Shown: positions 1 through 6,720 of the stretch, piece by piece
Position numbering within the stretch: the stretch's first letter is position 1
Layout of the letters: the number at the start of each line of letters is the position of its first letter
DNA from: an uncultured Collinsella sp.
GTDB lineage: Bacteria > Actinomycetota > Coriobacteriia > Coriobacteriales > Coriobacteriaceae
DNA length: 22,655 bases
Reading direction: 5' to 3'
Assembly (NCBI GenBank): GCA_902495945.1
Contig: CABUZD010000017.1
Span: forward strand, 1-22,655
Position numbers and translations under genes: made by a program
Notes under the pieces: generated by a model
What the model was told of the DNA's origin: nothing
Databases searched by the model: none
Seen by the model: the letters and a program-made list of their open reading frames with translations, nothing else

Positions 1-30
1 AGGGGGCGTCAGCCGTGGCAGACGCCCCCT
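1..30. terminator. Perfect 10-bp hairpin at the window edge
   Basis: Positions 1-10 and 21-30 are perfect reverse complements (GC-rich arms, 10-nt loop). It could be the terminator of a gene lying outside the window. No T-run follows on the plus strand, and the minus-strand continuation is not visible, so the orientation cannot be assigned. Confidence 0.4.
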
Positions 31-462
31 CCGGCAGTTAGGGACGTTCCTTATGTACCGGTACCTAGGGACACTCCTGGCGCAGCCAATGAAGACCTCT
101 ACGGATGAATTCCAGGCCGCTCCGTCGCTCCAGACATCGTTTCCGCGCCTCGTGCCTGCCCCAAACAATCAAAACAAGCCCTTTTCGCCGCACCCTCAAA
201 GGTCTGTGGGCAAAAAAGGGCAAATATGAGTACTGTTACCATTTTAGTAGCAGGCAAAACCACCCAAAATGACGTCCGAGCGACCCCTACAACCCCCTAA
301 AGCAGCCAACCTGACTGGTTAAGGCGTATTGGAGCCAATTTTAATGAACATACTAAAGGCTATGTTCATTATCTTTTAGGATGTAAATGCTATTCACTTA
401 GCAACAGTACTCATATTTGGCATTTTTTGTCCATTGCTATATAACTAACACCCTATAGCAGA
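31..462. other. Gene-free region with hairpins and AT-rich segment
   Basis: No ORF here has a ribosome binding site and a plausible product. The region holds a GGGACGTTCC / GGGACACTCC repeat-like stretch around 40-80 with the palindrome GTACCGGTAC at 55-64. It also holds a 17-bp inverted repeat (221-237 with 403-419) and an 11-bp hairpin (342-352 with 361-371). Positions 215-440 are clearly more AT-rich than the genes around them. Confidence 0.6.
221..419. repeat. 17-bp perfect inverted repeat enclosing a smaller hairpin
   Basis: The arm at 221-237 (CAAATATGAGTACTGTT) is the exact reverse complement of 403-419, with 165 nt between them. Inside, 342-352 (TAATGAACATA) pairs perfectly with 361-371 around an 8-nt loop. 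There is no ORF between the arms and no visible target-site duplication. It may be a non-autonomous repeat element or a regulatory structure; the identity is unknown. Confidence 0.55.
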
Positions 463-498
463 CAAAAAACAGGCCGCAGCCCATCGCTGCGGCCTGTT
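463..498 (-). terminator. Intrinsic terminator of the NRAMP/MgtE-like operon
   Basis: On the minus strand, starting 18 nt after the NRAMP stop codon, a perfect 13-bp stem (486-498 with 468-480, 5-nt loop) is followed directly by a T-run (the A-run at 463-467 on the plus strand). This is a textbook Rho-independent terminator for leftward transcription. Confidence 0.9.
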
Positions 499-516
499 CG
501 GAAGCAAAAGTGGGCG

Positions 517-1779
517 TTAAGCGCTGTAGCCCATCGCTTGCAGCACAAACATGACGACTGTCAGCACCGTAATCACGGCGATAGTCGCCCAAGTGAGCAC
601 GTTCCACACGCGGCCATTGCGGTTAGTGCCCATAATGTGACGGTCAGCGGCAATAACCACCTGGAACACCAGAACCACGGGCAGTAGCACGCCATTGATG
701 ACCTGCGAGGTCATCATAATCTGGAACAGATCGACGCCGGGCATAAGCACCAGCACGGCAGAGATACCGATGATGGCCGTAATGATGCCGCGGTAAACCG
801 GGGCCTCGTCCCAGCTGCGGTCGGCACCGCGCTCCCAGCCAAATGCCTCGCAGATAGCGCTCGACGTAACGCCCGGCAGCACGCAGGCGGCCAAGAAGCT
901 CGCCGCGACCAGGCCCGAGGCAAACAGTACCGTGGACCACTGACCCGCAATAGGCTCCAGCGCGCGGGCAGCATCGGCGGCATCGCTAATCTGAATACCC
1001 GCCGGGAACAACACCGTACCGGTCGTGATGATAATAAAGCCGGCAATGATATCGGCGGCAAGCGAGCCGCTCACAGTATCGATGCGCTGCAGCACGATAT
1101 CGTCCTCGCCCGCGTTCTTATCGACCACGTTGTTCTGCGCCAAGAAAATCATCCACGGCGCGATGGTGGTACCGATCGTTGCGACCACGAGCGACACGTA
1201 GCTGGGGTCATTTTGAATGTTAGGCACGACCAGGTCGACCGCGACCTCACCCCAGTTGGGGCCAGCCATGAACGCGGCGACAATATAGGTCACGAACACG
1301 CAGCTCACCAGCAGCAGAATCTTCTCGATGCGCTGGAAACTACCCGACATGGTAAGCATCCACACCAGCAGCGCCACCAACGGCACCGAGATGCTCGCCG
1401 GCACGCCAAAGAGGGCAAGGCCGCTCGCAATACCCGCAAACTCCGAAATGGTCACGGCTGTGTTGGCGATCAACAGCGCCGCCATAGCAAGTACACTCTT
1501 GCGCACGCCAAAGCGCTCGCGAATGAGCGATGCCAGGCCCTTGCCCGTGACGCAGCCGCAGCGCGCCGCGGTCTCCTGCGTCACGATGAGCAGCACAGTC
1601 ATGACGGGAAGCATCCAGAGCATCTTGTAGCCATAGCTGGCGCCCGCGCTGGAATACGTTGCAATGCCGCCGGCGTCATTGCCCGAAAGCGCCGCCAGCA
1701 GACCGGGACCCATAGCGCCAAAGATGGCCGCGATGGTCAACTTTTGCTTGGTGCCCGACTTTTGCTTGGTATTTTGCAC
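517..1779 (-). CDS. NRAMP-family transporter, probable Mg2+-type (NRMT-like)
   Basis: A 420-residue multi-spanning membrane protein with the NRAMP/SLC11 fold signature (GPGLLAALSGNDAGG near residues 25-38, then a long run of helices). In classical NRAMP, TM1 carries DPGN and TM6 carries the metal-binding Met of an MPH motif. Here the equivalents are D35-A36-G37-G38 and A207-P208-W209. The Asp is kept, but Asn becomes Gly and Met becomes Ala. From memory, these are the changes that define NRAMP-related magnesium transporters characterised from Eggerthella lenta, so Mg2+ uptake is more likely than Mn2+/Fe2+. The start chosen is GTG at 1779, preceded by AGGTGG; the upstream in-frame extension would overlap the previous gene. 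It lies 8 nt after the MgtE-like stop, whose TAG sits inside this ribosome binding site, so the two are probably co-translated. The substrate is inferred, not shown. Confidence 0.88.
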   Translation of the reverse strand: MQNTKQKSGTKQKLTIAAIFGAMGPGLLAALSGNDAGGIATYSSAGASYGYKMLWMLPVMTVLLIVTQETAARCGCVTGKGLASLIRERFGVRKSVLAMAALLIANTAVTISEFAGIASGLALFGVPASISVPLVALLVWMLTMSGSFQRIEKILLLVSCVFVTYIVAAFMAGPNWGEVAVDLVVPNIQNDPSYVSLVVATIGTTIAPWMIFLAQNNVVDKNAGEDDIVLQRIDTVSGSLAADIIAGFIIITTGTVLFPAGIQISDAADAARALEPIAGQWSTVLFASGLVAASFLAACVLPGVTSSAICEAFGWERGADRSWDEAPVYRGIITAIIGISAVLVLMPGVDLFQIMMTSQVINGVLLPVVLVFQVVIAADRHIMGTNRNGRVWNVLTWATIAVITVLTVVMFVLQAMGYSA

Positions 1780-1787
1780 GCGACCAC

Positions 1788-3632
1788 CTAACCAATGACC
1801 GACATGGTGAGCAGCACCGCAGCGGCGCAGTACGCTACGCACGAGATCATGACGGCAATAACGTTCATGGCGGTGCCCGACGTGTTGAGGTCATGCTCGT
1901 CACGCCAGAACAGCACCATCAGGTAAATCACGGCGCTCATGTTGCCAACCAGGCAAATGATGGCAGCGATATTAAAGGACCCGGTAAAGAGTTGCTCCTC
2001 AAACATGGGCGCATCGGGGAACGCGGCGGTGCGCACCAGCTGGGCGCACAGGTAGGTCACGAGTGACAGAATCAGGCCCATGCCCGTGCTCTGGAAGAAG
2101 AACCCCAGATACGGCTTGGGCTCGTCGTCGTGACCGTCATACTCCAAGAAGTAGTTCTTGACGAACGACACCATGCGCGAGGCAGCAAGCAGCACGAGCG
2201 GCATGGCGCACATGGGGAACACCACCAGATGCGCGGAGCCGAGCGCCGTCCCCAGCACCGTTGCCATGATGCACGAGGCAATGCCCCACACGACAACCCA
2301 GTACTGGCGATGCACAAACCAGCTGAGCACGTTCGTCGAGTCGTCCGACGCGCTATCGCCCGAGCCGACACCGGCGATCTGCAGGTCCTCCTGATGCTCC
2401 TCGGCGATAACGTCCATGGCGTCGTCGAAGGTCACGATGCCCAGGATATGACGGTTCTCGTCGCAGACAGGGATGGCAACCAGGTCGTACTTGGTCATCT
2501 CGTCCGTCACGTCTTCCTGGTCCTCGTCGGGCGACACGTAGACCAGGTCGCGATAGGCGAGCTGGCCCAGCGTGGCATCGCGGTCGGCCACGATCAACGT
2601 GCGCAGCGAGAGCACGCCGGTGAGCATGCCGCTCGGATCCTCGGTATAGACGTAATAGACACTCTCGAAGTCCTCATCGAGTTTGCGAATCGCCTCGATG
2701 GCATCGCCGACCGTCGCCGTGGCGGGCAGCGAGACAAACTCCGAGGTCATGATGCGGCCGGCGGTGTTGTCCTCATAGCCCAGCAGGTTACGAATCGCCT
2801 TCTCCTCCTTGACGCCCATCAGGCGCAGGAGCTTCTCGGCCTTCTCGTAATCGAGCTCGTCGATCAGGTCGGCGGCGTCGTCCGGGTCCATCATGGCCAG
2901 CATCGACGATGCGTCCGTGTCGGACAGGCCCTCGAGCATCTCGGTCATAAGCTCGTCGTCATCGAACTCCGAGATGGCCTCGGCGGCCTGGGCAGTATCG
3001 AGCTGCGCAAACACCTGCGCACGTAGGCGCGGGTCGAGCTGCTCGATAATATCGGCGATGTCGGCAGGGTGCAGCTCGCCGAGCGTCTTGTGCGACACCG
3101 AAAGTTGAATGTTCTTGGTCGAGCGGTCGAGCAGGTCCATGTAGGACCAAGCGATGATGTCCTCACTGAGCGGCTTGCCCAGGTGCTTCATAAAGCCTTC
3201 GACGATATGCTCGAGCGCGGGGCTGATGGCGCGTAGCAGACCGCGAGCACCAACCTCGGCGCCCAGCAGGCGCAGCTGGTTTTCGCCCGACATGGAAAAC
3301 TTGATGTCGTTTACGCGCACGACCTTCATGCCCTGCGTGTCGACAATCTGCTTGTTGAGCACATCGCGGGCAAGCAAGAGTTCGGTCGGCTGCAGGTACG
3401 AAAAACGGATTTCGGTGGCCGACGTCTTAAGGTGTACACCCGTCTCGTCGATACGGTCGACCCATTTGCGCCAGCTGATCATAAACGGCGTCTTGCCGGG
3501 TCCGCGGAACGCGAGCGACGTCACGTGCGGAAAAACTTCGCCGGTAGCAATACCAAAATCGTTGACCACGCCGAGCTTTTCGCCGTCGACGTCCAAGACC
3601 GGCAATTTGAGCATCTCACTCAGATAATTCAA
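1788..3632 (-). CDS. PRC-barrel / MgtE_N / CBS protein with C-terminal membrane domain
   Basis: A 614-residue protein. It has two PRC-barrel-like segments (about 1-75 and 84-140), an MgtE N-terminal helical domain (about 185-290, with HPADIADIIEQLDP), two CBS domains (about 292-415) and about five hydrophobic helices (445-465, 468-490, 508-533, 553-576, 588-612). Family knowledge: MgtE_N plus CBS forms the Mg2+-sensing plug of MgtE channels, and PRC/MgtE_N/CBS proteins often sit beside NRAMP-like genes. The membrane part lacks the MgtE GMGGN-type pore motif, so it may regulate or assist the adjacent NRAMP-like transporter rather than be a channel itself. The start is TTG at 3632 with GGGGAG 5 nt upstream; a stop lies in frame just before it. 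A stronger ribosome binding site upstream serves a short overlapping ORF instead. Confidence 0.85.
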   Translation of the reverse strand: MNYLSEMLKLPVLDVDGEKLGVVNDFGIATGEVFPHVTSLAFRGPGKTPFMISWRKWVDRIDETGVHLKTSATEIRFSYLQPTELLLARDVLNKQIVDTQGMKVVRVNDIKFSMSGENQLRLLGAEVGARGLLRAISPALEHIVEGFMKHLGKPLSEDIIAWSYMDLLDRSTKNIQLSVSHKTLGELHPADIADIIEQLDPRLRAQVFAQLDTAQAAEAISEFDDDELMTEMLEGLSDTDASSMLAMMDPDDAADLIDELDYEKAEKLLRLMGVKEEKAIRNLLGYEDNTAGRIMTSEFVSLPATATVGDAIEAIRKLDEDFESVYYVYTEDPSGMLTGVLSLRTLIVADRDATLGQLAYRDLVYVSPDEDQEDVTDEMTKYDLVAIPVCDENRHILGIVTFDDAMDVIAEEHQEDLQIAGVGSGDSASDDSTNVLSWFVHRQYWVVVWGIASCIMATVLGTALGSAHLVVFPMCAMPLVLLAASRMVSFVKNYFLEYDGHDDEPKPYLGFFFQSTGMGLILSLVTYLCAQLVRTAAFPDAPMFEEQLFTGSFNIAAIICLVGNMSAVIYLMVLFWRDEHDLNTSGTAMNVIAVMISCVAYCAAAVLLTMSVIG

Positions 3633-3648
3633 TGGTGCTCCCCATCAT
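3616..3648 (-). CDS. Possible 10-codon leader ORF overlapping the MgtE-like start
   Basis: ATGATG at 3648-3643 is preceded by the strongest Shine-Dalgarno of this region (TCCGGAGGAATA). It opens a 10-residue frame, MMGSTIELSE, ending in TGA at 3618-3616. The frame overlaps the TTG start of the MgtE-like gene in another register. It could be a translational coupler or leader peptide; leader peptides control some enterobacterial Mg2+ transport genes. Alternatively it only reflects an imprecise start call or a one-base error here. Confidence 0.35.
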   Translation of the reverse strand: MMGSTIELSE

Positions 3649-3738
3649 TATTCCTCCGGACGCGGCCGCGCGTGCGGCGTCCGGGGGCTTCTGGATATGT
3701 ATACGCATGCGCGGGCGGCACGCCGCTCGACGCTTACA

Positions 3739-3825
3739 CCCCGTGCATGCGCAAAAAGCACCTGCATGGGGTCATCGACTGTATGGTCGAGGTTTGGATT
3801 TCACCTGTAACCTTTCTCTTGACCC
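3739..3825 (-). promoter_or_regulatory. Candidate structured leader RNA with two competing folds
   Basis: Read on the minus strand, 3825-3820 (GGGTCA) can pair with 3774-3769 (TGACCC). This closes a three-way junction holding AGGTT/AACCT (3813-3809 with 3794-3790) and CGAC/GTCG (3789-3786 with 3779-3776). The apical loop of the first arm carries GGTGAAATCC. The 3' strand of the closing stem overlaps CCCC of a second long hairpin, 3771-3739 (stems CCCC/GGGG, TGCA/TGCA, GTGC/GCGC, TTTTT loop). The two folds exclude each other, as in riboswitches. I do not recognise a known class; the M-box and cobalamin consensus are not matched. The position between promoter and Mg2+-type operon suggests metal-responsive control, which is inference. 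Confidence 0.45.
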
Positions 3826-3840
3826 TCATTAACCGCAGTA

Positions 3841-3849
3841 ACTATAGCA
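3841..3849 (-). promoter_or_regulatory. Extended -10 promoter (TGCTATAGT) for the MgtE-like/NRAMP operon
   Basis: On the minus strand TGC-TATAGT occurs about 210 nt before the MgtE-like start codon. It has an extended -10 (TGn) and no good -35. Predicted transcription would start near 3834, just before the foldable leader segment. Confidence 0.5.
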
Positions 3850-3927
3850 TCAGCATCGCCCTGCGGCATCGAATTTATGCGCTGCACATTGCAGGCATAC
3901 CAAACGCTGACGTATCCGTGACATAGC

Positions 3928-3952
3928 CATTGGGGACGTTCTTAAATGACTA
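3928..3952 (+). repeat. Dispersed TTGGGGAC...TTAAATGACTA repeat, copy A
   Basis: This 25-nt segment reappears in inverted orientation within 12411-12440, with 22 of 25 positions identical by eye. The copies differ only in the three bases after GGGGAC. A looser relative (GGGACGTTCC, then GGGACACTCC) lies at 41-76. These look like REP-type intergenic repeats. Confidence 0.6.
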
Positions 3953-3960
3953 CCCAATGA

Positions 3961-5367
3961 CTACTCTGTGGTGTCATCGTCCTCGACAAGTTGGGGGAAC
4001 ACGGCGTCCTTGGGCATGGTGACCTTCGTCAGCGAGGTGAGCTTTTTGCTCAGCGACGTATCCGTCTTGACCAGGTCGCTGAGCGTCACGATCTTGTAGC
4101 CGTCGGCGATGAGGCCGTCGATAATCTGCGGCAGCGCCTCGAGCGTCTGCTCGGCGCATTCGTCTCTATCGGTGAGCAGCACGATATTGCCCGGCGTCAC
4201 CGAATCGAGCACCGTCGAGACCTGCTCGTCGGCACCGTTGAGCAGCCAGTCGCCCGAGTCGATATTCCACGAGACCACGGCGGAGACCAGGTCCATCGAA
4301 TCAATCCAGTTTTGCTCGTCAAAGGCAGCGTAGGGAGCACGCAGCAGCATCGTCTTCACGCCGGTCACCGACTTAATCGCATCGGTGCCTTTCGTGATCT
4401 GTTCACGTACCGCCTCACGGTCCTGACCCTTGAGCGAATCGTCGCTGTAGCTGTTGGATCCAATCTCGCACCCTGCATCGACAATCGCCTTGGCCGTGGC
4501 AGGCGAGGCCTCGGCCGCATCGCCCGAAAGGAAGAACGTCGCGGTGACACGCTTTTCCTTGAGCACCTGCAAGATCTGTTTGGTGGCGCCGCTCGGACCC
4601 TCGTCAAACGTCAGCGCCACATACTTTTCGTTGCCCTTGGGCGCCACGCTGGCGCACGCAACGACGCAATCGGTGGCGGGCACAACCTCGCCGCGGTCTT
4701 GCGTCTTGCCCGACTGCTCACCAACCCACACCTCGGATCGGCCCTGGACGCCCCACGTCTGCACATACTCGATAGCGCCCGTGCCCTCGACTTTGAGCTT
4801 GGGCTCGATAACCGTAGCCTGAACCTCGTGCTTCTCGTAGGTGTTACGGCCATCCTTGACCGTCACCTTCTCGCCGCCCTCAAGTTCGCGGCTATCCCAT
4901 TTGCCCTGTTTCACGCGCTTACCGTCGACCTTCACCGACAGCTTTTCGCCCCCATGGCGCTTGAGCACGCTGTCATCGACGGCCAGCAGGTCGCCTGCGT
5001 CGTAGGTGTCAGCCAATTCCTGGTCGTCGATGAGATTCTGCAGCGTAGAGCCCACGCGCACCGCGGTCTTCTGGCCGTTGAGCTCCACGTCCACGCTACG
5101 GTTGACGTAGCCCACGACGGCGGCGATAAACAACACAAGCGCGCAACCAACGGCGATGAGCGCATAGGGCAGGCGAGACGAACGACGGGGCGTGCGGCTG
5201 TTGCCGATGCGCGCGCTGCGATCGCTAAACCCGCGGCTATGGTTGAGATACATCGCGCCGGGCTTACGGTGACGCTTGCGCTGACCGCTGGGCAGCTGCC
5301 CCAGGTCGCGGCGCGCCGTCGGACGCGCACCCGAACGCCCGTTTAAGTTGGATCCGTTTTGGCGCAT
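3961..5367 (-). CDS. Membrane-anchored NodB-fold protein, probably catalytically inactive
   Basis: 468 residues: a basic cytoplasmic N-terminus (1-67), one membrane anchor (about 68-88), an extracellular segment with beta-rich repeats like those of YabE/DUF348 proteins (about 90-185), then a polysaccharide-deacetylase (NodB) domain (about 247-435). The five NodB motifs are recognisable but altered. TFDDGP is TFDEGP (253-258). The H-x3-H zinc motif in the usual GHEIGNHTYSH context reads GCEIGSNSYSD (299-309), so both His are lost (N305, D309). RxPY is kept (343-346). The motif-5 His is Thr (LLTD, 397-400). Family knowledge says Asp-His-His binds the metal, so deacetylation is unlikely; glycan binding or a structural role is inferred. 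ATG at 5367 follows GGGAGGG with good spacing. The gene lies downstream of the PRC gene beyond a terminator-like hairpin. Confidence 0.85.
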   Translation of the reverse strand: MRQNGSNLNGRSGARPTARRDLGQLPSGQRKRHRKPGAMYLNHSRGFSDRSARIGNSRTPRRSSRLPYALIAVGCALVLFIAAVVGYVNRSVDVELNGQKTAVRVGSTLQNLIDDQELADTYDAGDLLAVDDSVLKRHGGEKLSVKVDGKRVKQGKWDSRELEGGEKVTVKDGRNTYEKHEVQATVIEPKLKVEGTGAIEYVQTWGVQGRSEVWVGEQSGKTQDRGEVVPATDCVVACASVAPKGNEKYVALTFDEGPSGATKQILQVLKEKRVTATFFLSGDAAEASPATAKAIVDAGCEIGSNSYSDDSLKGQDREAVREQITKGTDAIKSVTGVKTMLLRAPYAAFDEQNWIDSMDLVSAVVSWNIDSGDWLLNGADEQVSTVLDSVTPGNIVLLTDRDECAEQTLEALPQIIDGLIADGYKIVTLSDLVKTDTSLSKKLTSLTKVTMPKDAVFPQLVEDDDTTE

Positions 5368-5388
5368 GTGCCCTCCCCCATAAACACA

Positions 5389-5418
5389 GCAAGCCGGAGC
5401 AACAGGTCTCCGGCTTGC
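5389..5418 (-). terminator. Hairpin between the PRC-barrel gene and the NodB-fold gene
   Basis: Positions 5389-5399 and 5408-5418 form a perfect 11-bp stem with an 8-nt loop, 21 nt past the PRC gene stop. Only a short T-rich tail (TGTGTTTAT) follows on the minus strand, so termination may be partial, with read-through into the NodB-fold gene. Confidence 0.65.
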
Positions 5419-5439
5419 CTCCCATCATTTGGTACGTCG

Positions 5440-6195
5440 CTATTTTGTAGCTTTTGACGAGCCTCCGCTCGCCTTTTGGTATTCGTCCTTAAAGGCCTTG
5501 AACATGCCGCGCGTCTTGCCGAGCTGCTTGCCCAGTGCGCGACTGCCCTTGTCCACGGCAACCGATCCCTTGTCGTCGAGCACCTTGGCGCCCTTTTTGA
5601 CCTTGTCGCCCACCACGACGCTTGCCTCGGCAGCCTTTGCGGCGGCGCCGCCCGAATACCCGAGCGACTTGACCTCGTCCGAAACAATCATCGCGCCGTC
5701 CGCATAGCCGCGCAGCATCGTCGGCGGCACCTGCGTGTCACCAACCAAAACACTCGAAGCAGCACCGGCGGTCACATAGAATGCCTGCACGGTGCCCGAA
5801 CGCGGCTTGAACTCCACATCCGAGCAATAGCCCACGACGTCGCCCGATTCCGTGCGCACGTCCATACCGACCCAGATGATGCAATCGTCCAGGTTGATGT
5901 CGAGGCGCTTGGCGGCGGCGGCATCGTACGTGTCCTTGACGTCATCAACCGCAATGGCGCCCTCGTAGACACCAATGGCGTCGAGCGCTACGAATCGGTC
6001 GGGACGCTCGATCATGCCCGCGATATCGGACTGGCGGACCATAAAGCCGACCACGCGCGTACCGCCCGGGGTAAAGACCGGAAAGTGAATCTTTCCGAGC
6101 TTTTTAGGGCTGCGCGGCGTGCCGTCCTTTTTGGTGCGCTTGTCCTCGGTAGGCTTGCGATAGATCTTGGCGCCGACAAAATCCCCGGCGCGCAT
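5440..6195 (-). CDS. PRC-barrel domain protein
   Basis: 251 residues, no signal peptide or membrane helix. Two PRC-barrel-like beta units are visible: about 3-75 (MRAGDFVGAKIYRK..., VVGFMVRQSDIAGMIERPDRF) and about 105-170 (IIWVGMDVRTESGDVVGYCSDVEF). A small Ala/Gly/Lys-rich tail follows (185-251). PRC barrels are small beta-barrels found in RimM, photosynthetic reaction centres and many actinobacterial proteins of unclear role; no enzyme function is implied. The ATG at 6195 overlaps the TAA of the YtxH-like gene by one base (TAATG), so translation is coupled. The basic tail may bind nucleic acid or a polyanion, which is speculation. Confidence 0.75.
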   Translation of the reverse strand: MRAGDFVGAKIYRKPTEDKRTKKDGTPRSPKKLGKIHFPVFTPGGTRVVGFMVRQSDIAGMIERPDRFVALDAIGVYEGAIAVDDVKDTYDAAAAKRLDINLDDCIIWVGMDVRTESGDVVGYCSDVEFKPRSGTVQAFYVTAGAASSVLVGDTQVPPTMLRGYADGAMIVSDEVKSLGYSGGAAAKAAEASVVVGDKVKKGAKVLDDKGSVAVDKGSRALGKQLGKTRGMFKAFKDEYQKASGGSSKATK

Positions 6196-6590
6196 TATGC
6201 CTCGGTCGAGGGCTCCGCAGCCTCGGTATCAGCCTCGACGGCGTTCTCGACCACGACGTCGGCGGCAGGCGTCACGTTGCCGCCCGAAATGGCGTCGTTG
6301 AGCTGCTCGCGCAGCTGGTCCATGCGCTCGCGGGCCAGGTCGACCTTGGCGCGCAGGTCGTCGGTCTTGGCGTCGACCATCGGGCCAAAGTCATTCACCG
6401 CAGCACGGGCCTCCTCGGCGCTGTGCTCGTAGGTGTCGCGCATATTGTCCCAGGCGTCGTTGGCGATATCGGCAGCCATGGCGCGGGTCTCGGCGCCCGA
6501 GCGCGGGGCCAGAGCAACGCCGACAATAGCGCCGGCAGCGGCACCAAAAAGTGCGCCGGAGACAAAGCTGAAAGTCTTACCCATGATCAT
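6195..6590 (-). CDS. YtxH-like small membrane protein
   Basis: 131 residues from ATG at 6590 (an alternative ATG lies at 6584). The N-terminal Gly/Ala-rich hydrophobic segment (FVSGALFGAAAGAIVGVALAP) followed by RSGAETR is the hallmark of YtxH/GvpP-type proteins. A helical, charged region likely to form a coiled coil (about 35-100) and an acidic tail follow. The upstream in-frame residues in the longer ORF are Arg-rich and non-homologous. AGGAGAGG immediately upstream decides the start: it sits 4 nt before the first ATG and 10 before the second. The family is of unknown function, often envelope- or stress-associated. The stop codon overlaps the PRC-barrel start, so the pair forms an operon. 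Confidence 0.75.
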   Translation of the reverse strand: MIMGKTFSFVSGALFGAAAGAIVGVALAPRSGAETRAMAADIANDAWDNMRDTYEHSAEEARAAVNDFGPMVDAKTDDLRAKVDLARERMDQLREQLNDAISGGNVTPAADVVVENAVEADTEAAEPSTEA

Positions 6591-6601
6591 TCCTCTCCTG
6601 C

Positions 6602-6617
6602 GGGCACGTCGGTGCCC
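6602..6617 (-). promoter_or_regulatory. Perfect hairpin in the 5' UTR of the YtxH-like gene
   Basis: GGGCAC / GTGCCC (6602-6607 with 6612-6617, 4-nt loop) lies between the -10 box and the ribosome binding site. It ends close to the Shine-Dalgarno and could tune translation or mRNA stability. No direct evidence of function. Confidence 0.35.
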
Positions 6618-6635
6618 ACCGTTTGAATGCTGTCC

Positions 6636-6641
6636 ATTATA
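6636..6641 (-). promoter_or_regulatory. Consensus -10 box (TATAAT) for the YtxH/PRC operon
   Basis: A perfect TATAAT on the minus strand, about 45 nt before the YtxH-like start. No good TTGACA-like -35 is found 16-18 nt upstream, so an activator or alternative sigma factor may be involved. In an otherwise GC-rich sequence this box stands out. Confidence 0.55.
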
Positions 6642-6720
6642 CCCGCAGCGCATCACTTGCCGCTCCGCTCATCTGCGTACGGCAAAGGCGCAGGTACGTG
6701 ATGGTGATAAACGCGTAGGC

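Larger units (their letters stand above)
3633..3960 (-). other. Long leader / intergenic region before the MgtE-like gene
   Basis: 328 bp without a conventional gene. From the upstream end it holds a TTGGGGAC-type dispersed repeat (3928-3952), an extended -10 promoter (3841-3849), the candidate leader RNA (3739-3825), a GC-rich stretch and the leader ORF with its strong ribosome binding site (3616-3660). Confidence 0.7.

Noticed and set aside
156..166. TTGAGG/AAGCC-like short repeats as a CRISPR array
   Set aside because: No regularly spaced identical repeats exist anywhere in the window.
3739..3825. Leader as an M-box (ykoK) or cobalamin riboswitch
   Set aside because: GGTGAAATCC is reminiscent of a cobalamin element and the gene context suits an M-box, but the core conserved blocks of both are missing.
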